A DNA stretch of 64,000 nucleotides from Halobacteriovoraceae bacterium (GTDB lineage Bacteria > Bdellovibrionota > Bacteriovoracia > Bacteriovoracales > Bacteriovoracaceae): NCBI GenBank assembly GCA_020635135.1, contig JACKAJ010000018.1:9490-73489 (forward strand), in the 5' to 3' direction. The notes below the pieces were generated by a model. It had not been told where the DNA came from and made no database searches. It was given only the letters and a program-made list of their open reading frames with translations. Position 1 is the stretch's first letter. Every line of letters starts with the position of its first letter. Positions 1-8,722 of the stretch are shown piece after piece. Made by a program: the position numbers and the translations under genes.

Positions 1-866
1 CCAGTTGCAGTTACAACAATGTTTGCTTCTTTAACAGCATCGTCCATTTTCTTAACTTCATAACCATCCATTGCCGCTTGAAGTGCGCAAATAGGATCAA
101 TCTCAGTGACGATAACTCGAGCCCCATTTCCTCTTAGAGAAGCGGCTGAACCTTTTCCAACGTCTCCGTAACCAGCGACAACCGCAACTTTTCCAGCAAG
201 CATGACGTCAGTGGCTCTTCTAATCGCATCCACACAAGATTCGCGACACCCGTATTTGTTATCAAATTTTGACTTCGTAACTGAGTCATTAACATTGATA
301 CAAGGAACAGGAAGTGTTCCATTTTTCATTCGATCGTAAAGGCGAAGAACACCCGTTGTTGTTTCCTCTGAGATACCTTTAACTTCTTTTGCAAGCTCAG
401 GGTATTTATCGAGAACGACATTTGTCAGATCTCCTCCATCATCAAGGATCATATTGAGAGACTTACCGTCTTTAAAATTAAATAGTGTCTGCTCGATACA
501 CCACTCATACTCGTCTTCAGTCATGCCTTTCCAAGCAAAAACAGCAGCTTTTCCTTCTTTGGCAATCGCTGCAGCAGCGTGGTCTTGAGTTGAAAAGATA
601 TTACAAGATGACCAACGAACCTCAGCACCTAATTCAAGAAGTGTTTCAATCAGAACAGCAGTCTGGATTGTCATGTGCAAACAACCTGCGATACGGGCCC
701 CTTTCAGTGGCTGCTGGCTGCGAAATTCTTCACGGATGGACATTAAACCTGGCATTTCTGCTTCAGCCAGATGGATTTCTCTTCTCCCCCAGTCAGCAAG
801 CGTGATATCTTTAACTTTATAGGGGACCACTTCGGCACTCGTGCCTTTGGAATATTCAGTTTTCAT
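1..866 (-). CDS. ahcY: Adenosylhomocysteinase, C-terminus off the window edge
   Basis: S-adenosylhomocysteine hydrolase splits SAH into homocysteine and adenosine, which recycles the product of SAM-dependent methylations. The visible 288 codons start at ATG 866 behind a GAGG Shine-Dalgarno and carry family hallmarks: the N-terminal KDITLADWGRREI segment, LKGARIAGCLHMTIQTAVL, the DDGGDLTN segment, and the NAD-binding loop VVAGYGDVGKGSA followed by VTEIDPICALQA. The 3' part (roughly a third of the usual 430-470 residues) lies outside the window. It diverges from the kinase gene at 977 across a 110 bp gap. No SAH or SAM riboswitch was recognised in that gap. Confidence 0.97.
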   Translation of the reverse strand, partial: MKTEYSKGTSAEVVPYKVKDITLADWGRREIHLAEAEMPGLMSIREEFRSQQPLKGARIAGCLHMTIQTAVLIETLLELGAEVRWSSCNIFSTQDHAAAAIAKEGKAAVFAWKGMTEDEYEWCIEQTLFNFKDGKSLNMILDDGGDLTNVVLDKYPELAKEVKGISEETTTGVLRLYDRMKNGTLPVPCINVNDSVTKSKFDNKYGCRESCVDAIRRATDVMLAGKVAVVAGYGDVGKGSAASLRGNGARVIVTEIDPICALQAAMDGYEVKKMDDAVKEANIVVTAT

Positions 867-976
867 ATTTCCTCGCTTTTTTTCTTGCATTTTATTTGAT
901 ACCAAGCAAGAGACTAACATAGATAAAGTATCTACTCAATATATTGTAGAACCTAGCGGAGACAGGACTTCAAAAC

Positions 977-1909
977 ATGGCCAGCTACACCAAACTTGAC
1001 CGTCAAGATATCGATGCCATTTTGGAGCTCTATCAGCTCCCTGGTGCGCTGCGTATTACCCCTCAAGGGCACGGCATCTCTAATAGTAATTACGAAATCC
1101 AATTAGAAAACTCGCAAAAAATTCTCTTGAAAGTCTCGAACGATAAAGACCTTGAGGCCCTGCAAGAAGAACAAAATATTCTCATGCATCTCCATCAAAA
1201 TGGTTATCTTTTGAGTCTCAATCCACTTTTAACTTCCGACAAACAGCCCGTTTATCAACATAAGGGACATATCGGAGTTATCTATCCCTATGTTGAAGGG
1301 CACGTTCCTCACATTACCGAGGAAAGTTGCCAGGAAATAGCTCGATCTCTTGCGAAGCTTCATCACGTCCCTGGGAGTTCTCAAATTCGCTCATGCACGA
1401 AAGTTGGCTTTGATTTAAAAAAAATTTTCGAATACACCCAGACAAAACAGTGTCCTGAATTTTTCAGAACCTCATTTCACAAAGTCTTTAGCGATCAAGA
1501 AATAAAAGATTATTTGAATGAAAAATTTGCTATGGGGATTATTCACGGTGATCTCTATTACGACAACACTATGTTTAATAATGATAAAATCGTAAAAATA
1601 ATCGACTTCGAACAATCAGGTATTGGTGAATATATTTTGGATATTGGGATATCGATATCTGGAACTTGTCTGGATAATGGCGTCCTCAAGCAAAACTTAA
1701 TCGATGCTTACCTGCAAGCCTACAACGAAATTCGCCCCCTACCGGACAGTGAAAGAAAATTTATGAACATGGCGATCTCAATAGGGCTTTTTTCAATCTC
1801 ACTTTGGAGAATAAAACGTTTTTACGAAGGGAACCTCGATAAATCCCGAAGTGACTCTTATCAAGAACTCATTGCCCGTGCCCTACAATTTAAAGGAATT
1901 ACCCATTGA
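977..1909 (+). CDS. APH-fold kinase, homoserine kinase type II-like
   Basis: A 310-residue aminoglycoside-phosphotransferase-fold kinase. The catalytic-loop motif HGDLYYDN is at residues 190-197 and the metal-binding DFE at 210-212. An N-lobe with a Gly-rich segment (HGISNSNYEI) and an LLK lysine precedes them. Length and layout match ThrB2-type homoserine kinases or choline/ethanolamine-kinase-like proteins, and the sequence alone does not decide the substrate. It is first in a tight operon: its TGA overlaps the TTG start of the RNA methyltransferase by 4 nt, and apt follows. The start was chosen at ATG 977, with GGAG about 14 nt upstream. Confidence 0.75.
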   Translation: MASYTKLDRQDIDAILELYQLPGALRITPQGHGISNSNYEIQLENSQKILLKVSNDKDLEALQEEQNILMHLHQNGYLLSLNPLLTSDKQPVYQHKGHIGVIYPYVEGHVPHITEESCQEIARSLAKLHHVPGSSQIRSCTKVGFDLKKIFEYTQTKQCPEFFRTSFHKVFSDQEIKDYLNEKFAMGIIHGDLYYDNTMFNNDKIVKIIDFEQSGIGEYILDIGISISGTCLDNGVLKQNLIDAYLQAYNEIRPLPDSERKFMNMAISIGLFSISLWRIKRFYEGNLDKSRSDSYQELIARALQFKGITH

Positions 1910-3150
1910 AAGCTCATACCCATAAATTTCGAAATCAATTTTTTATTTCCTGCTCGAAAGGGTTAGAAGAAGAACTGGCTCGCGAAGTTCAAAATGTTAA
2001 TCCCAAAAACTTTTTGGTCACAAAGGGAGGAATTCATTTCGAAGCTTATCCAGAAAGGGCCATTGAATTACTCCTCCACTCACGCATTGGAAGTCGAATA
2101 TTTAAAAAATATTATGAATTTGAAGTCAAAAATGAAAAAGACCTCTATCAATTCACAAAGGATATTAAGTGGAAAAGTATTTTCACAATAGAGCAAACTT
2201 TTAAAATTGTTGTTACTCAGAGTCCTTCAAGCAAAAATAAAAAGCATTCCAAGTTCAAAAATACACTTTATCTCTCCCAAGTAATAAAGGATGGAATTGT
2301 TGATCGCTTTCAAAGAGATTGTGGAAAAAGACCTTTTGTCGATGTTAAAAATCCCGATGCCATCATTCACTGTCATTTTTCTCCCAACGACAACCCTTAT
2401 TCCCAAAAAGAAGTTGTCACGATTTCATTAGATTTAACTGGTGCTCCGCTTAGTAATCGAGGCTATCGACTACCCGACGCCAAGGCCCCTTTGCGAGAAA
2501 ATTTGGCTGCAGGAATTCTCGATCTTTTGGATTGGGATGGGAGTGAAAACCTCATTGATCCCATGTGCGGGACGGGGTCTTTTCTCTTCGAAGCTTATAT
2601 TAAAAAAAATAAAACACCGACCAACTTAAAAGCCAATAAATGGCTTCGTGATAACCCGGAAAAAATTATTTGGAATTTTCAAAAACTTCCCTTCTTTCTC
2701 AAAGATAAAAAGCTTATAGAAAATTTCCAGCAAACATTTCAGACAGCTCTTGATAAGCCTGAAGAAAATCAAAAAAGTTTTATCTTAGGTTTTGACAATC
2801 AAGCACGAGAGGTTGAAAAAACTCAAAAAAACATTGCTAAACTTGAACTTTCAAATGATATCGAAGTCAAGGTTGGCGATGCGACCAATCTTGAAAATCC
2901 TTTTAGTACTCCAAGTTTAATTCTTTGCAACCCTCCTTATGGGCAAAGAATTTCAGCAACCTCCACTGACCTCGAAGAACTTTATTTCCAACTTGGCGAA
3001 AATGCTAAAAAGAATTTTAAAGGCTCACGCCTTGCCGTCATCTCTTCAGAGATTGAATTGTTGAAATGTATTTCTCTACGCGCTGAAAGAAAGTGGACAC
3101 TTTATAATGGCCCATTGAAGTGCCAATTAGTAGAATATCCCCTGCATTAA
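1906..3150 (+). CDS. THUMP-domain 23S rRNA-type N2-guanine methyltransferase (RlmL N-terminal-like)
   Basis: A class I SAM-dependent RNA methyltransferase of the UPF0020/RlmL group. The N-terminal third resembles a ferredoxin-like plus THUMP RNA-binding module. The SAM motif I is LIDPMCGTGSF (D218 onward) and the catalytic N6/N2-MTase motif NPPYG is at 342-346. At 414 residues it has the size of stand-alone YpsC/RlmL N-domain enzymes and lacks the RlmK half. The predicted start is TTG at 1906, overlapping the upstream stop (TTGA), so translation is probably coupled. The likely role is guanine N2 methylation of rRNA; the exact target base is not inferable. Confidence 0.85.
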   Translation: MKAHTHKFRNQFFISCSKGLEEELAREVQNVNPKNFLVTKGGIHFEAYPERAIELLLHSRIGSRIFKKYYEFEVKNEKDLYQFTKDIKWKSIFTIEQTFKIVVTQSPSSKNKKHSKFKNTLYLSQVIKDGIVDRFQRDCGKRPFVDVKNPDAIIHCHFSPNDNPYSQKEVVTISLDLTGAPLSNRGYRLPDAKAPLRENLAAGILDLLDWDGSENLIDPMCGTGSFLFEAYIKKNKTPTNLKANKWLRDNPEKIIWNFQKLPFFLKDKKLIENFQQTFQTALDKPEENQKSFILGFDNQAREVEKTQKNIAKLELSNDIEVKVGDATNLENPFSTPSLILCNPPYGQRISATSTDLEELYFQLGENAKKNFKGSRLAVISSEIELLKCISLRAERKWTLYNGPLKCQLVEYPLH

Positions 3151-3166
3151 ATGTAAGGAGAACATT

Positions 3167-3676
3167 ATGGTCCCTATCACGGAATTAGAAAAACTCATTC
3201 GCAATGTCCCTGACTTCCCCAAAAAAGGAATTGTCTTTAAAGACATTGCTCCTATGCTTTATCACAAATTCAAAGACGTAATTGTTCACCTCTCTGAACT
3301 TATTGAATGGCACGATATTAAATGTGTTGGGGGAATTGAAAGTCGTGGGTTTATCTTTGCTGCGGCCTTGGCCCATGAACACGATATTGGTTTTGTCCCC
3401 ATACGAAAAGCAGGAAAGCTTCCGCCGCCCGTCCACTCAGAAGAGTATACTCTGGAGTATGGAGAAGACACTCTTGAAATCTTAAGCCTCTATGAGCCTG
3501 GAAAAATTGTGTTAGTGGACGATGTTATTGCTACTGGGGGGACTCTCAAGGCTTCTTATAATCTCTGTCGGCGTGCCGGCCTTGATGTGCAGCATTGTCT
3601 CAGTGTTATCAACTTGAAATTCCTCAATAAATTGGAAAACTTTCAACCCCCCATCCACTCTTTATTTGAATATTAA
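3167..3676 (+). CDS. apt: Adenine phosphoribosyltransferase
   Basis: Salvages adenine with PRPP to AMP. The 169-residue product opens with the characteristic IRNVPDFPKKGIVFKDI segment and carries GGIESRGFIFAAALA and the PRPP-binding loop VLVDDVIATGGTL (residues 115-127). Length is normal for the family. It starts at ATG 3167 after a clear AAGGAG, 16 nt past the methyltransferase stop, so it is the third gene of the 977-3676 operon. Its last codons overlap the -35 element of the promoter for the next gene. Confidence 0.97.
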   Translation: MVPITELEKLIRNVPDFPKKGIVFKDIAPMLYHKFKDVIVHLSELIEWHDIKCVGGIESRGFIFAAALAHEHDIGFVPIRKAGKLPPPVHSEEYTLEYGEDTLEILSLYEPGKIVLVDDVIATGGTLKASYNLCRRAGLDVQHCLSVINLKFLNKLENFQPPIHSLFEY

Positions 3677-3694
3677 AGAGGAATCTAATATACT
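3666..3694 (+). promoter_or_regulatory. Sigma70-type promoter for the cytochrome c gene
   Basis: TTGAAT (3666-3671), a 17 nt spacer and TATACT (3689-3694). The -35 box lies inside the last apt codons and the -10 box just beyond the stop, about 45 nt before the cytochrome start. This suggests the cytochrome is transcribed separately from the apt operon. Confidence 0.6.
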
Positions 3695-3738
3695 GGGTTT
3701 CGTTAAGTTTAAGAATATCAAGAGGTTGGAGTTCCACA

Positions 3739-4224
3739 ATGGGTACAAGGCTCATCTTATTTATTGTTTTTGCTTCTCTTACAGTTTTTTTACTCACACT
3801 CACGAGTTACAAAGATTATTTTAATAAAGGCGAAGTTCTCAATCGAGAATTTCTTCAACAAAAAATTGCAGAGGCCAGCAAGCCTGCTAACAATGAAACT
3901 GAAGCGACTGCCGAAAGTGCCCAAGAAGCCAGTGAAGATGAAGATAAAATCGACATGAATGATCCCGCTATTAAAAATGGCTTAGCCGTTTATACAGAAA
4001 AAGGTCAATGTATTAAGTGCCATGGAGAGCAAGGTGAAGGAAATGTTGAGCAAGAAGCTCCCTTAGTTGCTGGTCAATACACTTGGTATATTGTCGATCA
4101 AGTTGCTCAAATAAAAGCTGGGACACGAGTTAATGAAAAAATGCTTCCCTATCTTAGTGAATTAACTGAACAAGACATTGAAGACGTCGCTAAGTATATC
4201 AATTCACTCAGAGTAAAAGAATAA
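3739..4224 (+). CDS. Membrane-anchored class I cytochrome c
   Basis: A 161-residue single-heme cytochrome. Residues 4-22 form an uncleaved hydrophobic anchor, followed by an acidic linker rich in Glu/Ala (about residues 48-75). The C-terminal cytochrome c domain has the heme-binding motif C91-IK-C94-H95 and a likely distal Met135 (EKMLPYLSEL). It resembles periplasmic c4/c5-like electron carriers tethered to the inner membrane. The start ATG 3739 has GGAG about 9 nt upstream. Redox partners are not evident, because no oxidase or reductase genes lie nearby. Confidence 0.9.
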   Translation: MGTRLILFIVFASLTVFLLTLTSYKDYFNKGEVLNREFLQQKIAEASKPANNETEATAESAQEASEDEDKIDMNDPAIKNGLAVYTEKGQCIKCHGEQGEGNVEQEAPLVAGQYTWYIVDQVAQIKAGTRVNEKMLPYLSELTEQDIEDVAKYINSLRVKE

Positions 4225-4297
4225 TTCATCCTTGAAATAGGGTGAAAGTTGGTCTCGTTTTCTTAGAATCCATTAATCGTTTATCATAGTTATTAAG

Positions 4298-5470
4298 ATG
4301 TTACGTTTAATTACGATTGCTCTATTTTCAATAGTTTCCTCCAGCCTTTGGGCCCTTGAAATCGGGGATCATCTTCCTTTTAGAATTGTCCGCGTTCTCC
4401 CGCAAAATGTTATTGCTATTGATAAAGGCCAAGTGGATATGGTCAATCCAGAAGAGCAAGTCAAAATGTATCACGGCGATCAGTTTGTATCGCGCGCGCT
4501 TTGCATACGCAGCGATAAGAACATGTCATTTTGGAAACTCTACCGTGTTGTTAAGCCTAGTAAATTCCTAGAAACAAAAGGTTTCCAACTTAAAGCGATT
4601 CCCCTTAAAGATGTTCCATGGGAGTACATCAAAAAACCTCTCGAAGAATATCAAAAAATCACAGAAGAGTTCTATCCACCTGTGAAAAATTATTCCACCC
4701 AAGAGCTCCTTAATGAAAGCATAAGAGAAGTCCAAACAACAATTTTTGCCAGTCCCTTTAGAATTGAAAGTATTAATAATCACAGTAATCTTCACTATGG
4801 AATTGCCGTGGATACTAAGGGCGATCGCAAATATCTCACCCATTTTATGTACGAAGGTTATCAATTCCAAGCGACTGACGTGATTACTAACGAAAGCTTC
4901 CAGCAAACTCGAAATAAAGCAGAAGTTTTTCTCACTAATACTCGCCTGTTAGAAGACAATAAAAATGTTTTTTTTGGTGCTGACTACTTTACTCAAAAGC
5001 AAGGAGAATATTATCCCTATCGTTTTCAAATTCGCGTTTACCCTTTTGGGATAGAGAAAAATATAAAAATTAATGATGCTATTCCAAAGTTGAGCTTTGT
5101 CTATGCTCCCATTCTGGAGAGCTATTCGATGGAGAAGCTCAATACAGTGACGAGCATAGAAGAAGAAAAAAATGATTCAGCGATTCGCCATCTTTTTGGG
5201 TTTAATATTCTCGTCAATCCTCTACCGAAACTTGAAATTGTCGATAGTTTTAAATTGCGACCTGAACACGAAACTGAAAACATTATTAAGCTGGACTTTG
5301 AAGATATCGATTTTGAAAATACTTTTACAATTCGTTATCTCGCCGATCAATCCATTCACTTTGACTATACCAATGTTTATTCGATCGATCGCCGCCGAGA
5401 ACTCTACACTAATCTCGAAGAAGGAAATATCATTCATTCTTTCAATATTAACTTTAATTTTTCAATGTAA
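4298..5470 (+). CDS. Secreted protein of unknown function
   Basis: A 390-residue protein with a clear Sec signal peptide (MLRLITIALFSIVSSSLWA, cleavage predicted after WA). I do not recognise a family. The mature part begins with a small domain of about 100 residues (IGDHLPFRIVRVLP...). The C-terminal half alternates polar and hydrophobic residues (for example LEIVDSFKLRPE, TFTIRYLADQSIHFDYTNVY, IHSFNINFNFSM). That fits an outer-membrane beta-barrel or beta-sandwich, although it ends in Met rather than Phe. The 3' end overlaps convergent dapF by 17 nt. Confidence 0.75.
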   Translation: MLRLITIALFSIVSSSLWALEIGDHLPFRIVRVLPQNVIAIDKGQVDMVNPEEQVKMYHGDQFVSRALCIRSDKNMSFWKLYRVVKPSKFLETKGFQLKAIPLKDVPWEYIKKPLEEYQKITEEFYPPVKNYSTQELLNESIREVQTTIFASPFRIESINNHSNLHYGIAVDTKGDRKYLTHFMYEGYQFQATDVITNESFQQTRNKAEVFLTNTRLLEDNKNVFFGADYFTQKQGEYYPYRFQIRVYPFGIEKNIKINDAIPKLSFVYAPILESYSMEKLNTVTSIEEEKNDSAIRHLFGFNILVNPLPKLEIVDSFKLRPEHETENIIKLDFEDIDFENTFTIRYLADQSIHFDYTNVYSIDRRRELYTNLEEGNIIHSFNINFNFSM

Positions 5471-6242
5471 CAGATCCGTGAAATGTCTGCTGAACTGACC
5501 CTGAATAAAAAACTTTTTTATTTTTAAAGAGCACCTTGATGACTCCTCCGCGAGCTTGAAAATTGACTTCGCCATCTTCAAGATTGGGATTAAGACTTAA
5601 GGCCGTCGCAGTAACCCCTGTTCCACAACACAATGTTTCTCCCTCGACTCCCCTTTCAAAGGTTCGAATAAAAACTTTTTCTCCATTGGCTGAATAAAAA
5701 TTAACGTTCGTTCCTCCAACAGAGAAGAGCGGATCATGACGAAGCTTTTTTCCTTCACTATTCACATCCACTTGGTCGATATCATCAACTTCAAGGCACA
5801 AATGAGGAATCCCCACCGAGAGAAATCTTTTGTTTCTGTAACTTTTGAGAGAACTTAAATCGACATTATCGTTCCAAGCGAAGTGTTCCATTTCAATGGT
5901 CACTGTGTTGTCCGTTATTTTAACTGGGTATTTACCACTTGGGGTTTGAACAATATATTCAGAAGACTTCTCCCCAGTTTGATTGTGAAAATAGTGAGTA
6001 CTGGCACGCACTCCATTGCCACACATATCCGCACGCTCTCCATCGCAATTGAATATTGTCATTTGGAAATTTTGAGCATCGAGAGGCTTTATAACAATGA
6101 GTCCATCGGCCCCAATACCGTGCTGGCGATGACATAGTGCTTTCACATGAGGCTCAACAACCTTCACTAAATTCCCTTCTTTGTCCCAAATAAGAATAAA
6201 ATCATTCCCAGTGGCACTATATTTTACAAAATTCAATTCCAT
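5454..6242 (-). CDS. dapF: Diaminopimelate epimerase
   Basis: Interconverts LL- and meso-diaminopimelate for lysine and peptidoglycan synthesis. The 262-residue protein begins with FVKYSATGNDF and has both catalytic cysteines in context: MCGNG (C74) and LCCGTG (C206). The GIPHLCLEV and GGTNVNF segments also match the family. It starts at ATG 6242; the upstream bases are TCGTGCTAGACTGGGGCG, with only a weak Shine-Dalgarno. It is convergent with the preceding secreted-protein gene and unlinked to the LysA-like gene at 27 kb. Confidence 0.97.
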   Translation of the reverse strand: MELNFVKYSATGNDFILIWDKEGNLVKVVEPHVKALCHRQHGIGADGLIVIKPLDAQNFQMTIFNCDGERADMCGNGVRASTHYFHNQTGEKSSEYIVQTPSGKYPVKITDNTVTIEMEHFAWNDNVDLSSLKSYRNKRFLSVGIPHLCLEVDDIDQVDVNSEGKKLRHDPLFSVGGTNVNFYSANGEKVFIRTFERGVEGETLCCGTGVTATALSLNPNLEDGEVNFQARGGVIKVLFKNKKVFYSGSVQQTFHGSVTLKN

Positions 6243-6286
6243 CGCCCCAGTCTAGCACGAAAGCTTGGAAAAACTAAGAAAGGCGT

Positions 6287-6314
6287 TTGCAATTGACGCA
6301 CTTTTCGCTAATAT
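6287..6314 (+). promoter_or_regulatory. Probable tRNA promoter
   Basis: TTGCAA (6287-6292), a 16 nt spacer and TAATAT (6309-6314), about 30 nt before the mature tRNA 5' end. A second TTGACG at 6293 is too close to this -10 box to serve it. Confidence 0.45.
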
Positions 6315-6344
6315 CTTGGAAATTGAAAAGCATATTTATTATGT

Positions 6345-6421
6345 GGGACTATAGCTCAGTTGGTTAGAGCTCCCGGCTCATAACCGGGTGGTCCCTGGTT
6401 CAAGTCCAGGTAGTCCCACCA
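6345..6421 (+). tRNA. tRNA with CAU anticodon (Ile2 or elongator Met), CCA encoded
   Basis: A complete 77 nt cloverleaf: acceptor GGGACTA/TAGTCCC, D arm AGCTCAGTTGGTTAGAGCT, anticodon stem CCCGG/CCGGG with loop CTCATAA, T arm CCTGG/CCAGG with loop TTCAAGT, and encoded CCA. It is not initiator Met, because pair 1-72 is G-C and the stem lacks three stacked G-C pairs at 29-31/39-41. The resemblance to bacterial tRNA-Ile2 (lysidine-modified CAU), in the GGTC variable region and TGGTTCAAGTCCA arm, makes Ile2 my preferred reading. Elongator Met cannot be excluded by eye. Confidence 0.9.
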
Positions 6422-6430
6422 TCTTTAATT

Positions 6431-6928
6431 ATGAATTATCATTTTGTAGCAATATTTGTTTTCTTTATCTCCACGCAGTCTCTTTTAGCCAGCGGCTCAG
6501 TCAAGACTACAAATAATTGCAAACCTAAACTTTCTCAGCAAGAAAGCGAGCAAACAGACAACACATTGTTTTGCGAAGTTAATCGAACTTTTGATTTCAC
6601 TGCTTTTGCCTTTTCAAACTCTCTGACACATCTACTGGACGGGCTTACAAGTAGTTGTTCTAAAGAACAACAGAGTCCTAGAGATGAAAAAATTAAATTT
6701 ATAACATCTCAAAAAACAAATGAATGTAAAATAGTAAAAAACCTGGGACTTTCGCAAGCAGAAGCCATTGGTCTCAATAAACCTCAATGCGAGAAAGCCC
6801 TCGCCAAGCTTCTCCAGAAAGCTCAATTTTTACCGATCAATGCAGTTTATATCGATAAATATTCTGAATTTTGTGAACCTCAAAAGCTTGAAATAAAGGC
6901 TTATTGCTGCCCTTCGCGCGTTCTTTAG
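6431..6928 (+). CDS. Small secreted cysteine-containing protein, unknown function
   Basis: A 165-residue product with a signal peptide (residues 1-20, ending SLLASG). The mature chain has eight cysteines scattered through it (NNCKP, LFCEV, SSCSK, NECKI, PQCEK, EFCEP and a terminal YCCPSRVL), consistent with disulfide bonding in the periplasm. No family is recognised. The start ATG lies 10 nt after the tRNA CCA with no good Shine-Dalgarno, so the gene may be read through from the tRNA promoter. Confidence 0.6.
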   Translation: MNYHFVAIFVFFISTQSLLASGSVKTTNNCKPKLSQQESEQTDNTLFCEVNRTFDFTAFAFSNSLTHLLDGLTSSCSKEQQSPRDEKIKFITSQKTNECKIVKNLGLSQAEAIGLNKPQCEKALAKLLQKAQFLPINAVYIDKYSEFCEPQKLEIKAYCCPSRVL

Positions 6929-7005
6929 TCATCGAAAATGGCCATTGAGTTCTTTTGTGTTTATAACTTAAGACTGTTAATCATTTATATTTGAGGAGAA
7001 AATCC

Positions 7006-7809
7006 ATGTATCAAAACGGACAAGTCGATAATAAAAAAGCTATTTTTTATGGAATAGTTGTTAGTCTATTTCTTTTTGTTTTTATTATCCTGTTTAGTTC
7101 CTGGACTGTGGTCGATGCTGGATATCGAGGCGTTAAAATTCGCTTAGGGGAAGTTCAAGAAGTTCTCGACGAAGGACTCCATTTTATTCCACCACTCATA
7201 ACTAAAGTCGTGAAGATTCCTGTACGAGAAGCCAAATTTCAAAACAAAGTGAGCGCATATAGTAAAGATGCTCAGATTGTGGAGGCGACCTTTGCAATTA
7301 ATATTTATCCACAAAAATCAGACATCGCTCTTCTTTATCAAGATGTTGGCCCAGATTTTATTGAAAAGCTCTCTCCTCAAATTATTGAAGCAACTATCAA
7401 AGAAGTTTTTGGTCAGTATAAGGCTGTCGATCTCATTATTAATCGCCAAGAAGCTGCCCAGAGGATAAGAGAAGTTTTAACCCCAAGACTTAAAGAAAAA
7501 CGACTCAATCTGACAAACTTTGACGTAGTTAATTTGGATTTTGATGATGCCTTTGAAAAAGCAGTTAAGGAAAAAGTTATTGCTGTTGAGTTATCAAAGC
7601 GTTCAGAAAACTTGCTTGAAAAAGCCAAAAACGATAAAGCGATTCGTATCACTGAGGCCCAGGCTGAAGCCGAGGCCATGCGGATCAAGGCCAATGCGCT
7701 CAAGTCCAATAAAAACCTAACGCAGTATGAAGCTATCCTCAAATGGGACGGGAAATTGCCAACTTATATGATGGGGAACTCTGTTCCTTTCATCAATTTT
7801 AGCAACTAA
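7006..7809 (+). CDS. SPFH/prohibitin-family membrane protein
   Basis: A 267-residue prohibitin/HflC-like protein. It has one N-terminal transmembrane segment (about residues 12-34), then the SPFH core VDAGYRGVKIRLGEV...EGLHFIPPL, and a C-terminal Ala/Glu-rich coiled coil (EKAKNDKAIRITEAQAEAEA). Family members form large membrane rings that modulate proteases such as FtsH. ATG 7006 is preferred over the upstream TTG at 6991, because GAGGAG (6993-6998) is correctly spaced for it. It is monocistronic as far as can be seen. Confidence 0.9.
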   Translation: MYQNGQVDNKKAIFYGIVVSLFLFVFIILFSSWTVVDAGYRGVKIRLGEVQEVLDEGLHFIPPLITKVVKIPVREAKFQNKVSAYSKDAQIVEATFAINIYPQKSDIALLYQDVGPDFIEKLSPQIIEATIKEVFGQYKAVDLIINRQEAAQRIREVLTPRLKEKRLNLTNFDVVNLDFDDAFEKAVKEKVIAVELSKRSENLLEKAKNDKAIRITEAQAEAEAMRIKANALKSNKNLTQYEAILKWDGKLPTYMMGNSVPFINFSN

Positions 7810-7879
7810 ACGCTTGTAATTCCTACATTCGTTAAATTTTCTATTGATAAAGGTTAAGATTTTATTATATAGCCTTTTC

Positions 7880-8722
7880 ATGAAAACTTTAACTTTAGCT
7901 CTCGCTTTCCTTTGTTTTTCTGTTTTTGCTCAAGTTGAGGATAAAGATATTCAACTTCCTCTTCAAAAATTTACAGTCACTGCCACAATTCCCAGGGCTC
8001 ATAAGTTGGATTTTGATAATACCAATAACTATGTCACAGAGGTTTCTCTCCAACGAAAAGGTAGTTTATACAGCGAAAGTAAACTTCTAAGAGGGCAAAC
8101 TAATGTAAAAGTAGGAAGTCTTAATCAGTTGATTTTTGATGAATCATTTTATTTTCCTCAAAAACTTTTAAAAGACTATCAACTTGTTTTAAGAGTATAC
8201 GAGTCCGATCCTGCTATTTTTTATTATCCAGATATTGGGGATTTAAATAAAGATGAATATATTGTTTACGGAACAGCTATTGATCTCGACAAAATTCAAG
8301 ATAGTTATATCTTTGATTCTGAGCTCGATGAATTCATAAGTTACAATGAAGACATCAAAATTGTAGTTAATTCAAAAGTTAATACTGATAGTAATGCCAC
8401 TGTTATTCGCAATATAAGAAAACAACATGACAACGTTAAAGGCATTCAATTCTTTTGTTCACAACTTCGTTTTCATAAATTACTTTACTCTGAAGCAGAT
8501 CTTTACGAACAAGACATTCTTGGCTCTACACGAGGACTGATTATGCCAGAAACGAGAGAAAGAAAATTATTTGGCAACGTTCGTCTTTCAACATATGTAT
8601 ATCGATACTTGATAAACTTAGCAGATGTTATTGGAATAGATAATCCTGACTTTCAAACAAATATTTATTCTAAGCCGTTTTTCAAAAAAAATTTCTTTTG
8701 TTCCTTTTATCGCAATTTCTAA
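7880..8722 (+). CDS. Secreted protein of unknown function
   Basis: A 280-residue protein with a strong signal peptide MKTLTLALAFLCFSVFA followed by QVEDKD. ATG 7880 is chosen because the signal peptide starts there; an upstream TTG at 7844 would add 12 residues. The mature sequence is mixed, aromatic-rich and without recognised motifs. Its last 4 nt overlap the stop of the convergent gene at 8719. No family is recognised, and no good Shine-Dalgarno is visible. Confidence 0.6.
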   Translation: MKTLTLALAFLCFSVFAQVEDKDIQLPLQKFTVTATIPRAHKLDFDNTNNYVTEVSLQRKGSLYSESKLLRGQTNVKVGSLNQLIFDESFYFPQKLLKDYQLVLRVYESDPAIFYYPDIGDLNKDEYIVYGTAIDLDKIQDSYIFDSELDEFISYNEDIKIVVNSKVNTDSNATVIRNIRKQHDNVKGIQFFCSQLRFHKLLYSEADLYEQDILGSTRGLIMPETRERKLFGNVRLSTYVYRYLINLADVIGIDNPDFQTNIYSKPFFKKNFFCSFYRNF

